The notes: a model not told the origin generated them from the letters alone. DNA of 27,186 nt from Myxococcota bacterium (GCA_963169055.1 CAUJFU010000058.1:1-27186); one strand, 5' to 3'; positions 8,362 through 16,326 are shown, counted from the first letter of the stretch. Translations and numbers: made by a program.

Positions 8362-9023
8362 GGTAAACCTCTTTTTGTTTGATGTTTTTTGTGGGACGAT
8401 GCGCTGTAAAGCAAAAAAAATACCGTATTAAAAAATATGTTTTATTCTCTTTGTTGCACAGCACATAGAAGATAAAAAGGCTCAATCATGGGGGAGTCGA
8501 CGAGGAGGCTATTTTGGTTTGGAGGCGATGGTGTGGATGTGGGCTACTCCATCCAACGGAGGGTGTGGCGGAAAGCGATCCACTCTATCCAATGGATGAA
8601 CGGGTAGAGATGGTATCTACTCCATCGGGTGGGGAGATGGGAGAGCATCGGGTGGGGAGATGGGAGAGCATCGGGCCATACGATCGAATCGAGCAGTTCT
8701 CTCTCAAGGCGCTTTGCGGGTTCTTTTTCGAAGCAGGTACGCTTTTTGGAGCGAGCGCTGTGGCAAGAGCAATGAAACCCAACAGGTTCGTCCTGCGCGA
8801 AAAAGCGACCAAGGGAGGGCTGACGCGATCAGCAAAAGCCCCGTGTTTGCGATGTTTCGAGCGAAGGCTGCGTTAGAGAGAAAGCAGGCAAGCACGAGAC
8901 AGAACTTTGCGCTTAGGAAGCAGGTGTGCCAAAGATGAGGCACCGCTGGTTTGGGTAGGATGGAGGCAAAGGGGCTGGGTTGGCTTCTTTTGCGAGAAGG
9001 CAGAGTTGCAGGAGGCAGTGGAC
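8362..9023. other. Gene-free intergenic region with an AT-rich promoter zone and a 23 bp tandem repeat
   Basis: Between two divergent genes, 8398-8460 is AT-rich and contains a perfect palindrome AATAC-C-GTATT (8419-8429), probably part of the lipoprotein promoter. A 23-base unit (ATCGGGTGGGGAGATGGGAG plus AGC) is repeated exactly at 8624-8646 and 8647-8669. The palindrome ATCCAATGGAT lies at about 8587-8597. The open frames at 8514-8876 and 8660-8938 have no protein-like features, so no gene is called. Confidence 0.6.
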
Positions 9024-10376
9024 ATGATGGAAGAGAAACGTGGAATTCATCCGATCACGCGTTGGCTAGAGAAAGCCAGCCCGGTTGCGTTTGCGACGTA
9101 TGCGATCTTTGCGGCGTTTATGGCCTATTTTGCGATGTATGCGTTTCGTAAGCCGTTTTCTGTTGCGTTGTTTCCGGGGCAGGTGGCGTTGCCGTTTTTG
9201 CCGCCGATTGATTACAAGATCTTTTTGATTATTGCGCAGGTGGTGGGGTACACGCTCTCAAAGTTTACGGGGATCAAGGTGATCTCGGAGATGGAGGCGA
9301 AGCATCGGGCGTGGGCGTTGGTTGGGATGATCGCAGCGGCGGAGGCTGCGTTATTTTTGTTTGCGATCACGCCGAAGCCCTATAATGCGTTGTTTTTGTT
9401 TGCCAACGGGATACCGTTGGGGATGATCTGGGGATTGGTGTTTGCATTTTTGGAAGGGCGCCGACTCTCGGAGCTTTTGGGAGCGGGCTTATCGGCGAGT
9501 TATATTCTTGCGAGCGGTGTGGTTAAATCGGTGGGGGATGCGGTGATCAAGTACCTGCATTTCTCGGAGTACTGGATGCCTTTTATCACGGGCCTGTTCT
9601 TTTTGCCGTTGTTTTTGTTGTGCGTGTGGATGTTGAGCTTGATGCCACCGCCTTCTGCGGAAGATGAAGCTTTGCGCACCAAACGCGCTCCGATGCAAAG
9701 CCAAGATCGATGGGCGTTTTTCCGCCATTTTGCGCCCGGGCTGATCGCGCTGATTGTGTTGTACATCTTTTTGACCGCGTATCGGGACTTTCGGGATAAT
9801 TTTGCTAAGGAGCTATGGACAGCGCTGGGCTACAAAGGGGTTCCGTTGATCTTTACACAGACGGAGATCTATGTGGCTTTTGGGGTGATGATCGCGCTTG
9901 CGCTGATCATGTGGGTGAAGACCAACCGACGGGCGATGGTGGTTGTACACAGCATCATGTTGTTTGGGAGCGTGATGATCGGCGTGAGTACGATGGCGTT
10001 TCAAGCACAGATGATCTCGCCCGTCGCGTGGATGACGTTGGTGGGGTTGGGCCTGTATTTGGGATATGTGCCGTTTGGCTGTATGTTGTTCGATCGTCTG
10101 CTTGCGGCGATTCGTTTTGTCGGAACAGCGGGGTTTATGATCTATGTGGCAGATTCGTTTGGTTATCTTGGGAGCGTGGTGTTGATGTTGTACAAAAACT
10201 TTGGCCAACCGACACTGCCTTGGCTCAAGTTTTTCGTGCAGTATAGTTATGTGACTTCTGTCTTGTGTTCGGTGTGTTTTGTGTTTTCGCTGGTGTATTT
10301 TTATCGGATCTCACTCGATGTACACGGGGCGGATGAGCTAGACGATCTCCCGGCAACATCCGAGGGGAAAGCCTAA
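9024..10376 (+). CDS. DUF5690-family multi-pass membrane protein (MFS-like)
   Basis: This 450-residue protein has about 12 hydrophobic helices. It carries signatures I associate with the DUF5690 family: YFAMYAFRKPFSVALFPG near the first helix, DYKIFLIIAQVVGYTLSKF, an NGIPLGMIWGLVF helix followed by EGRR, and SGVVKSVGDAV. The fold resembles a major-facilitator transporter but the substrate is unknown. The start at 9024 (ATGATG) follows GGAGG by eight bases; the frame is open upstream to 8907 but that extension has no membrane or protein-like character. The gene stands alone, divergent from the small lipoprotein and convergent with the Cys-rich lipoprotein, with an E-type repeat between their ends. 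Confidence 0.85.
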   Translation: MMEEKRGIHPITRWLEKASPVAFATYAIFAAFMAYFAMYAFRKPFSVALFPGQVALPFLPPIDYKIFLIIAQVVGYTLSKFTGIKVISEMEAKHRAWALVGMIAAAEAALFLFAITPKPYNALFLFANGIPLGMIWGLVFAFLEGRRLSELLGAGLSASYILASGVVKSVGDAVIKYLHFSEYWMPFITGLFFLPLFLLCVWMLSLMPPPSAEDEALRTKRAPMQSQDRWAFFRHFAPGLIALIVLYIFLTAYRDFRDNFAKELWTALGYKGVPLIFTQTEIYVAFGVMIALALIMWVKTNRRAMVVVHSIMLFGSVMIGVSTMAFQAQMISPVAWMTLVGLGLYLGYVPFGCMLFDRLLAAIRFVGTAGFMIYVADSFGYLGSVVLMLYKNFGQPTLPWLKFFVQYSYVTSVLCSVCFVFSLVYFYRISLDVHGADELDDLPATSEGKA

Positions 10377-10437
10377 CGCTCGGTTTGGGTGGGGGTTCGT
10401 GGTCTGCGCGGCGGGTGGGTGTGATGTCGAGGGGGTG

Positions 10438-10560
10438 TTACACGATCCAGAGAGAAGTGTGCTCGAAGGGTGGGTGCGATCCGCTGTCGACGCCCTGTGG
10501 TTGGGCCACACCTTGCTGCCCCTACATTTTGCGCTCACACGATGGGCGGATTTCGTATTA
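10438..10560. repeat. Dispersed intergenic repeat E, copy 2
   Basis: This segment aligns over its length with 16413-16540. Shared blocks include GAGAGAAGTGTG, TCGAAGGGT, GGTGCGATC, CTCTGTGGTTGGGC-like, GCTGCCCCTACATTT and CACACGATGGGCGGATTTCG. The gene-free interval is 10377-10557, and the repeat's right end runs into the stop codon (10558-10560) of the Cys-rich lipoprotein gene. Confidence 0.8.
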
Positions 10561-11712
10561 GCGGCCAGTGCAGTAGGTGGGTTTGGCGCAGAGCTTGTTT
10601 TCGCAGCCTTTGCTCTTGCATTCGCTTCCAAAGCCGCAGGCTGCACCATCTTCTTTGAAGGCGGTGCATTTTCGAGTGCCTGTAAGATCGCACCAACTGC
10701 TCTGGCATTCGCCGAGGGGTTGAAAACGTTCGGTCGAGCAAGAATCGCCGACTTTGAGCTGTGTGGTATTTGGGGCTTCGCATCGGTTGTTGTCGCCGCA
10801 ATCAAGTCCTGTTTTGCACAATTGGACGGTGGGTGCGACTGCGCAAGCCTCGTTGACAGCAGAGGCTTTTTTGCAGACGCCTTTCACGCCTTCTTTGGGG
10901 TATCCGCAAGGATCTGTGGTTCCTTGTGTGTTTGGATAGCAACAAAAGTTTTGTGTGGGATCGCAAGTGCCGAAGAATCCGGCTCCAACGCCATCGCGGA
11001 GCATGGTGCATTCTTGTCCTGCGGAAGAGGTGCGTGCAAAGGCTTTGCGTTGTTCTGTTCCTCCGACGGGAGCGGAGGCACCAAAGCATGTGCTATCAAA
11101 TAAGGCGTTGCTGACGGCTTCGCCGCATGCGGCATTTTGGAGGGTTTGGAGACAAGTTTGTGCGGCGGCGGCGTCGAATTGGACTTTTCCAGCTTTGGCG
11201 GCGTTGATCCAGTCGCCAAAAGGAACGATCACGATCATCTCTTGGAGGACAGTGGTGCAGGTTTCTTGGGTGAGCGTTGCGACAGGGGGCAAGCGGGGTT
11301 TGAAAGATTCAAGGAGGCGATTTTCTCGGTAGAATAGGAAGTATTGGTTGATGTGATCGTTGTTGCAGCAACGAAACAGCGCACCACAGACATTTTTGGC
11401 GATATCTTGTGCGAGGCGATCGAGTGCGGGGTTGGGGGTGGTTTCGGGTTGCGTTTCAACCGCAGTTTCGGGGAGTGCTTCGTTTCCTGCGTCGGATAGT
11501 GGCTCTTGGGTGGGTTCGGAGAGCGGTTCGGTCGTGGATTCGGTGGGTTGGGTTTCGGTTTGTGTGTTGGTCTCTTGGTTCGTGGAGCCTTCTTTTTGAG
11601 GCAGGCCGCTTTCACAAGCGGCAAAAGAGAGCAGGAGCATCATGGAGAACAAAGCGGAAAAGGCGATCTGCACGATGGAGCGGGCGTTTCGAGAAGTTTT
11701 TATAAGCGTCAT
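10558..11712 (-). CDS. Cys-rich (Dickkopf-like) stalked lipoprotein
   Basis: This 384-residue protein has a lipoprotein signal peptide ending S-F-A-A-C (about Cys33). A Thr/Glu/Pro-rich spacer follows (QETNTQTETQPTESTTEPLS and on), then a helical domain with scattered Cys. The C-terminal Cys-rich region reads C-X-X-G-L-D-C-G-D-N-N-R-C, G-D-S-C, L-G-E-C-Q-S-S-W-C, D-G-A-A-C-G-F-G-S-E-C and C-E-N-K-L-C. That spacing resembles the Dickkopf N-terminal Cys-rich repeats common in myxobacterial surface proteins. It probably sits on the outer membrane with disulfide-bonded domains exposed. The ATG at 11712 is two bases after the stop of the WD40 gene (GGGAG upstream), so translation is probably coupled; an ATG at 11730 would overlap that gene. 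The stop codon lies at the junction with the E repeat. Confidence 0.85.
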   Translation of the reverse strand: MTLIKTSRNARSIVQIAFSALFSMMLLLSFAACESGLPQKEGSTNQETNTQTETQPTESTTEPLSEPTQEPLSDAGNEALPETAVETQPETTPNPALDRLAQDIAKNVCGALFRCCNNDHINQYFLFYRENRLLESFKPRLPPVATLTQETCTTVLQEMIVIVPFGDWINAAKAGKVQFDAAAAQTCLQTLQNAACGEAVSNALFDSTCFGASAPVGGTEQRKAFARTSSAGQECTMLRDGVGAGFFGTCDPTQNFCCYPNTQGTTDPCGYPKEGVKGVCKKASAVNEACAVAPTVQLCKTGLDCGDNNRCEAPNTTQLKVGDSCSTERFQPLGECQSSWCDLTGTRKCTAFKEDGAACGFGSECKSKGCENKLCAKPTYCTGR

Positions 11713-11714
11713 GG

Positions 11715-13037
11715 TTATTTGCACTCCCATACAACGAGGTTGTCTTTGGTGTCGCTGATGCCTGCAACGAGGATGCGCCCTGTGCTATCAAAAGCGATGC
11801 TGTTGACTCCCGCAGTGGTGGGGAGTGTTGTGATCACGGTGTTGTTGGCGTCGAACAGACGGACATAATTGTCTTGGCCGGATGTATCGTTTGAACCGAC
11901 CGCGAGGACCGAACCATCGGGGGTATAGGTCACAGAGCGGAGGTTTCCTTTGCCTACAGCGAGGGTGGTTTTGAGGGTGGCGGGGGTGGTGGAGATATCC
12001 CACAGTTTGATCTCGGAGGAGAGGGGGGTTCCTTCGGCCCACGTGCTGACGGCGAGCATCTTGCTGTCGGGGCGAAACGCGACGCTGAGGGCATAGCCTT
12101 TGTGGCCCGAGAGGGTGTCCAAGGCGGTGCGGCTAAAGGTTTGGGCATTCCACAAGATGACTTTTTTGTCCCAAGCGCCCGATGCAAGGAACTTTCCATC
12201 TGGGCTAAAGGAGACAGACTGCACGATCAAAGGCCCAACGATCACGTGATCGAGGATCTCTTTGCGGTTGCCGTTGCTGAGGTCGTAGATGTAGATGCTG
12301 CCGCCCGTTCCGGATGCGACGAATTGGCCGTTGTGGCTGAGGGCAACCGTTTGAACTTTGCTGGTCAGCCCACCCAAGTTGTATTTCAGACCGTTGTTTG
12401 TAAGATCCCATACCTTGGTGAATTTGTCGCTGCCTGCGGCGATATAGCGATTGTATGGGGCGCTTGTGCCCGCAGGAGCGGCAGCCAGACCGTCCATCGT
12501 CGATGTGCTGGTGAGGCTTGTTGAACTCGAACCAGCGGCGATATCCCAGACTTTGACGGTCTTGTCGTCGCTTGCACTGACGAGTTGCGTGCCGCTAAAA
12601 GCCACTCCGCGCACGGTTGCGGTATGTCCGTTGAGAGTCTTGGTTTGTTGCCATGTACAAGGCCCTGCATCTACCGTGGTTTCGGCGATGTGTTCTGTTG
12701 TCGTTTCAGCGGTGGTTTCAGCGGTGGTTTCAGCGACTTGTTCTGTTGTCGTTTCAGCGGTGGTTTCCGTTGTGGTTTCAGCGACTTGTTCTGTTGCAGT
12801 TTCAGCGGTGGTTTCCGCCGTCGTTTCTGCGGTGGTTTCCGCCGTCGTTTCTGCAACGGTTTCAGCGGTGGTTTCGGAACCTGCTTCGGGGATGACTTCT
12901 TTGGCGATCTCTTGGGTGGTTTCGGCGTTGGTTTCTTGTGCGGTTTCATTTTTGGGGCCCATCTCGCAGGCCGAGGATAGAAACCAGATCGCAGAGATCG
13001 CGCACAAAGCAAAAAGAAAAAACAGCTTTTTTATCAC
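11715..13037 (-). CDS. Seven-bladed WD40 propeller lipoprotein with AETT-repeat stalk
   Basis: This 440-residue protein starts with a lipoprotein signal (IKKLFFLFALCAISAIWFLS, then S-A-C at about Cys24). A ~90-residue low-complexity stalk of A-E-T-T / E-Q-V-A-E-T-T units follows. The rest is a beta-propeller with seven WD-type strand ends: VKVWDI, TKVWDL, IYIYDL, VILWNA, IKLWDI, VRLFDA and LVVWEC, plus GH dipeptides. WD40 propellers are protein-interaction platforms; a lipid-anchored surface or periplasmic scaffold is inferred. The GTG at 13037 is preferred because GGAG lies nine bases upstream and it gives a standard signal peptide; the frame is open to a TTG at 13079 with no ribosome site. 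It is the first gene of the operon with the Dickkopf-like lipoprotein, whose Thr/Glu stalk is similar. Confidence 0.87.
   Translation of the reverse strand: MIKKLFFLFALCAISAIWFLSSACEMGPKNETAQETNAETTQEIAKEVIPEAGSETTAETVAETTAETTAETTAETTAETATEQVAETTTETTAETTTEQVAETTAETTAETTTEHIAETTVDAGPCTWQQTKTLNGHTATVRGVAFSGTQLVSASDDKTVKVWDIAAGSSSTSLTSTSTMDGLAAAPAGTSAPYNRYIAAGSDKFTKVWDLTNNGLKYNLGGLTSKVQTVALSHNGQFVASGTGGSIYIYDLSNGNRKEILDHVIVGPLIVQSVSFSPDGKFLASGAWDKKVILWNAQTFSRTALDTLSGHKGYALSVAFRPDSKMLAVSTWAEGTPLSSEIKLWDISTTPATLKTTLAVGKGNLRSVTYTPDGSVLAVGSNDTSGQDNYVRLFDANNTVITTLPTTAGVNSIAFDSTGRILVAGISDTKDNLVVWECK
12670..12905 (-). repeat. Low-complexity AETT-coding tandem repeats
   Basis: Short units (plus strand TTTCAGCGGTGG and TTTCAGCGACTTGTTCTGTTG variants) recur about 15 times inside the WD40 lipoprotein gene and encode the Thr/Glu/Ala stalk. 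A 36-base-scale higher-order pattern (AETTAETTTEQV) is visible. Confidence 0.85.
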
Positions 13038-13148
13038 AGTTTGATTCTCCGTATTCGCCGAACCACGGGGGGTTTTCAAGCGTTGGTGCGGCTTTTGTGT
13101 GAAAGGGAGGGCGGAGGTCCACCGCTCCTTGTTTTGAGATAGCGTGCT

Positions 13149-13176
13149 ACCCTATTTTTTTTTGAACGGTTGTCAA
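13149..13176 (-). promoter_or_regulatory. Candidate promoter of the WD40/Cys-rich lipoprotein operon
   Basis: The minus strand has a perfect -35 TTGACA (13176-13171), a 16-base spacer containing nine consecutive A, and TAGGGT (13154-13149) as a weak -10. The predicted leader is about 100 bases. Confidence 0.4.
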
Positions 13177-13201
13177 GTCTTGTTTGATTTTTTTTGAACG
13201 G
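13156..13201 (-). promoter_or_regulatory. Paired T-tract/GAACGG direct repeats over the WD40 promoter
   Basis: The 14-base sequence TTTTTTTTGAACGG occurs at 13156-13169 and again at 13188-13201, 32 bases apart (about three helical turns). The pair flanks the -35 box of the candidate promoter, consistent with a regulator or bent-DNA site. Pattern only. Confidence 0.35.
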
Positions 13202-13233
13202 ATGTGTTTTGGATTGGAGGTGGGATGGACTTG

Positions 13234-13372
13234 TGGTGGAAAAATCCCGTGTTCGTGCTGTATGGAGCGGAGCTGTGGTAGGTGTGAAAAGCGCTGATCG
13301 CTCCGCCGATAGGGGGTCAAGGGGCGCAAGACCCTTGTGGGGTTTGGGGTGAAGCCCCACAAAACCATTGAG
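13234..13372 (-). repeat. Dispersed intergenic repeat D, copy 1
   Basis: Read on the minus strand this segment matches 21762-21908. Shared blocks are GGTTTTGTGGGGCTTCACCC, GCCCCTTGACCCC, a GGCG-AGCG block, and near the end GAACACGG plus a T tract. It contains a short hairpin, TGGGG-CTTCA-CCCCA. It lies between the PhnX-like gene and the WD40 operon, filling most of the gene-free stretch 13038-13429. Confidence 0.75.
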
Positions 13373-13429
13373 TGGATGGGTTGGATGGAAAGAAGGGAGA
13401 TCGCGATAGGAGAGTGTATGGGGAGGGGG

Positions 13430-14272
13430 TTATGCGGGACGGATGCCGATGGCGAGGCGATCTTGGATCTCGTCGAGGATGCGGTTGCATTGGTCGAAGG
13501 TATGAACGACAAAGTGTGCGCCGCTGCGGTACATACGTTGGCGGATCTCGTTGATCAGGGCTTGTCGTTTGTCGGGTTGCATGGTTTGGATCTCTTGTGC
13601 GGTACAGCCCATCTCACGGCCTGTTTGGACGATGCCGATGGTCCAGACGCCGGCGTTCAGTCCGGCTTCGATATCGTCGACGGTATCGCCGATGGCGACG
13701 ACAGACTCCCACGGATAGACGCCAAGCATCATGGCGGATTGTGCGATCAGCCATGGTGCGGGTGGCATAGGTGTTTGGCTGGTGATGTGGTCGATCGATA
13801 CGGCTTGATCGGGTTGGAATCCCTGTGCTTGGGCTTGTTGGAGCATGGCTTGAGCGAGTGGTTCAGATTCGGGGGTGGTGGCGGCGATCAAGATACCGGC
13901 TTGCTGCCATTTTTGGACGGAGGCGGCGACGTGTGGGAGGAGTTGGGCGTCGTAGGAGATGCGCGAAAGCTGGCATTGGAGGAGTTCATCGGCGAGTTTT
14001 TGGTAGTCGGCCTCGTTGGGGAGGGTTTGGTATTGTTTTCGCCATTGTTCTGCGACGGTTGGAAGATGGAAGAGATGTTCGATGTGAAGGGCTTTTGGGA
14101 GTGCGTGTGTGATGTGGGCCTCTTCGAGGGGCAGAAAGACTTGGTGTCGTTGAAAGAGTTCAACGAGAGCCTTGGCGAGGCCCAAACCCCCGTAATCAAG
14201 GACCGTTCCTTCAAGATCAAGGATCACCGCCTTCACAGGGCCACGGTAAGAGCGTTGGTAAAAAAATTCCAT
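13430..14272 (-). CDS. Divergent phosphonoacetaldehyde hydrolase (PhnX)-like HAD hydrolase
   Basis: This 280-residue HAD-superfamily protein has the length and layout of PhnX phosphonatases: HAD motif I D-L-E-G-T-V-L-D-Y-G (Asp19 nucleophile), an alpha-helical cap, the segment PTVAEQWRKQYQTLPNEADY, motif II A-A-T-T, and motif III G-D-T-V-D-D-I-E-A-G-L-N-A-G. The cap retains the Schiff-base Lys (Lys60) and a His three residues later (His63), matching Lys53 and His56 of the Bacillus enzyme as I remember it. Other active-site positions differ: Cys22, Met49, Tyr128 and the phosphate-binding Arg160 correspond here to Gly29, His56, Glu and Pro. It may hydrolyse phosphonoacetaldehyde or a related aldehyde substrate. 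The ATG at 14272 has AAGGA eight bases upstream. It is downstream of the carbonic anhydrase gene in the same direction. Confidence 0.8.
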   Translation of the reverse strand: MEFFYQRSYRGPVKAVILDLEGTVLDYGGLGLAKALVELFQRHQVFLPLEEAHITHALPKALHIEHLFHLPTVAEQWRKQYQTLPNEADYQKLADELLQCQLSRISYDAQLLPHVAASVQKWQQAGILIAATTPESEPLAQAMLQQAQAQGFQPDQAVSIDHITSQTPMPPAPWLIAQSAMMLGVYPWESVVAIGDTVDDIEAGLNAGVWTIGIVQTGREMGCTAQEIQTMQPDKRQALINEIRQRMYRSGAHFVVHTFDQCNRILDEIQDRLAIGIRPA

Positions 14273-14417
14273 CTCAGGATCCTTTTCGCGTAGCGGTCGC
14301 ATGGGTGGCGTGGTCGTGTATGCGAGAGTTTGAAAACGCCGACGCAACTCGCAAGAAAGGGAGGCAACAGCCGCCGTCTATCGGGGAGTGTTGCGTTCTT
14401 TCGTCTTGCAACAATGC

Positions 14418-14426
14418 GTTATAACA
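14418..14426 (-). promoter_or_regulatory. Candidate extended -10 promoter for the PhnX-like gene
   Basis: The minus strand reads TG-T-TATAAC (14426-14418), an extended -10 element matching TATAAT at 5 of 6 positions. No convincing -35 box is present. It lies about 145 bases upstream of the ATG, so the gene need not depend on the carbonic anhydrase transcript. Confidence 0.3.
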
Positions 14427-14502
14427 CAACATCTGACGTTGATCTAGTTTGTCGCATCTCTTGGAGGGAGGGTACACGCGAGTCGCCGAATAAGCGCGGA
14501 TT

Positions 14503-15489
14503 TTAGTGGTGTGTTTTGTGTGGTGTGATCGCGTTGCGGTGTGTGGTTGGGGTTTGTGGGGGAGGAGAGAGCGAGGGGATGTGGGCTGGTTGAGGGCGGT
14601 AGATGTGGAATTTTTTGGTGGCTTCGGGGTAGTGGCGAACCAAGGGGTGTTGGCGAAGGGCTTGGAGGCGGGTTTCGCCGTTGATGTTGGTGAGGACGAT
14701 GCGCCCGAAGCCGTACCCATAGATATTGGCGATATCGTCGATGATTCCGAGGATATGGAGTTTTTTTGTGAGGATCTGTTTTTGGTAACGTCTTGCGGCG
14801 ATCTGGACTTGGTAGTCGACGTTGTGTTCGACGCCTTGAGTCCAAAGCGCGTGGGGGGTGTGCTTGCCTTTGTTTTGCAGCAGCGGTTTGAGCGGAGAAA
14901 ACAGGTGATCCAATTCGCTGATGATCGGGATGGGTTCGCCTTCATAGGGGTTCATTGCGGCATGGATCGCGCCGCAGTGCGTGTGTCCCATGATCACCAA
15001 CAGGGGAGTTTTGAGGTGCAAGACACCGTAATCGACGGAACCCATCGCTGTAAGCATTTGGTTTCCGATATTTCGGACGGTAAAGATGTGGTTGTTTGGA
15101 TCGCTGTGAAAGAGTGTTTCATGAACCCGTGAGTCCGAACACATGACCAAGGTGATCTCGGGGGTTTGCTGATCGCAAAAGCGTTGGAAGTAGGGGCTTG
15201 GATGGGTGCGTAAGAATTCGTCGTCGCTTTTGAACAAGCCCGCGAGCAGAAGGCTTGCTTGTTGGGTGCTGTCTTTTGGCGTCGGATGGAGCGGCTTTTT
15301 CGTGGGGTGGGCATGTGCATGGTGCGGGTGTGGAGTGGGGGGGCGGGGGGTGGGGCTTGTGGTGGGCGTAGGAGGGCTTGCGTGGGGCGGCGAGGGGATA
15401 GTGAGATTCCAGAACAAAAAAAGCAGCGCAAAGAAGACCAGCGGTGCAGGGCGGAGAGTCCGTATTGTGTGTATGTTGTTTTCGTTCAT
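14503..15489 (-). CDS. Periplasmic beta-class carbonic anhydrase with His/Pro-rich ends
   Basis: This 328-residue protein interconverts CO2 and bicarbonate. The beta-carbonic anhydrase zinc ligands are all visible: C-S-D-S-R (Cys117, Asp119, Arg121) and G-H-T-H-C-G-A (His169, Cys172), with the conserved RNIGNQ and GSVDYGVLHL segments. A hydrophobic N-terminus (residues 15-30) should be a signal peptide or membrane anchor, placing the enzyme in the periplasm. Residues about 33-72 form a Pro/Thr/His linker (PTPHPHHAHAHP), and the C-terminus has another His/Pro-rich tail ending in H-K-T-H-H. The ATG at 15489 is chosen because it places the hydrophobic stretch at the N-terminus; an ATG at 15540 is possible. 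Neither has a good ribosome site. Confidence 0.88.
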   Translation of the reverse strand: MNENNIHTIRTLRPAPLVFFALLFLFWNLTIPSPPHASPPTPTTSPTPRPPTPHPHHAHAHPTKKPLHPTPKDSTQQASLLLAGLFKSDDEFLRTHPSPYFQRFCDQQTPEITLVMCSDSRVHETLFHSDPNNHIFTVRNIGNQMLTAMGSVDYGVLHLKTPLLVIMGHTHCGAIHAAMNPYEGEPIPIISELDHLFSPLKPLLQNKGKHTPHALWTQGVEHNVDYQVQIAARRYQKQILTKKLHILGIIDDIANIYGYGFGRIVLTNINGETRLQALRQHPLVRHYPEATKKFHIYRPQPAHIPSLSPPPQTPTTHRNAITPHKTHH

Positions 15490-15570
15490 GGTTTTCGGCG
15501 ATTGGGTGGTGTGCAGAAGGTGATGTGTGCAGGAAATCATTCGAGTATTCGGTAGCGTTAAGTAAGAAAA

Positions 15571-15598
15571 AATATGGACCTGTGACGGAGTTCGACAA
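15571..15598 (-). promoter_or_regulatory. Candidate promoter of the carbonic anhydrase gene
   Basis: The minus strand has TTGTCG (15598-15593), a 16-base spacer and CATATT (15576-15571), each box 4/6 to consensus. It lies at a suitable distance from either candidate start codon. Confidence 0.3.
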
Positions 15599-16179
15599 GG
15601 ACAAGGGGTATCCTAGGCGTGTTGGTCGAGGTGCATCTTGACCATACACTACGAGGATAAGATGACGTAGTAGGCCGATTCTACAGGGTTTTGCATCTTG
15701 TTTCGAGGCTCTTGCGCAAGCTGTGATGGCAAGCGGTGGGGGCCTTGGCCGGCTTGGTGCGTCCTGCGTTCGGTGAGGGGGTGGGCGGCGCGGTGGGCGG
15801 TTCTTTGCGGTGTTGCAGTTCTGCTCAGCGCGCTGTCGTTCGACACGAAAGGTTTCCTGTTCCCTCTAACTACTTGATCTTTTTTGTCTTTTTTGCTTCT
15901 CCTTGGGCGCGCTGCTTGCTTTGCACTCTGCGGGGCGGGCTGGTGGCCTGTCGAACTGTTTGCGCAGCAGGGCGACTCTTTCACTGGTCGGACACCTTTC
16001 TCTTCCATCCGCGTATCGCGCAGATATCAACAGAGAAAATCCCTTGCGGGATGCTCGGCGGCAAAAAGCCACACCCGAGAAGGAAGCCTACCGTAGGGCC
16101 GAGGGTAGAAGGCCGTGTGTTGTTTGTCAAGCGAATGTTTGTGGCAAGATTTTCTTGAGCGATGCGGTTTGTTTCGGTT

Positions 16180-16326
16180 TGTGTGGGGTGTGACGCCACG
16201 CCCCGCAAGGGAGCGAAGCCCCCTTGGCCCCGTGAGGGGCGAACAGAGCGCAGGTTTTTCAGCCGAACGGCCCTGTGGCTTGGGCGGATGTGAACGCGGG
16301 TTTTTTTGTCGACTGCGTAAGTTTTA
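16180..16326 (+). repeat. Dispersed intergenic repeat D, copy 2
   Basis: This matches 21762-21908 in order: GTGTGGGGTGTGACGCCACG, GCCCCGC, TTGGCCCCG, GGGCGAACAGAGCGCAGG, TTTTTCA, CGGCCCTGTGGCTT, GAACGCGGGTTTTTTTG and CTGCGTAAG. The last block also matches 43-76. It is followed after 44 bases by an E repeat, the same order as at 1-178. Confidence 0.75.

Noticed and set aside
8514-8938. Small open frames before the DUF5690-type gene
   Set aside because: No protein-like features; they contain the 23 bp tandem repeat.
12670-12905. Short repeats resembling a satellite or CRISPR-like array
   Set aside because: They are in-frame codons for the AETT stalk of the WD40 lipoprotein.
14274-14945. Minus-strand open frame overlapping the carbonic anhydrase gene
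   Set aside because: It is a shadow frame; the carbonic anhydrase frame has all catalytic motifs.
15736-16158. Open frame of 140 codons in the gene-free region before the LRR gene
   Set aside because: Composition is Arg/Gly/Cys-rich without domain signs, there is no ribosome site, and other frames are equally open. It also approaches repeat D.
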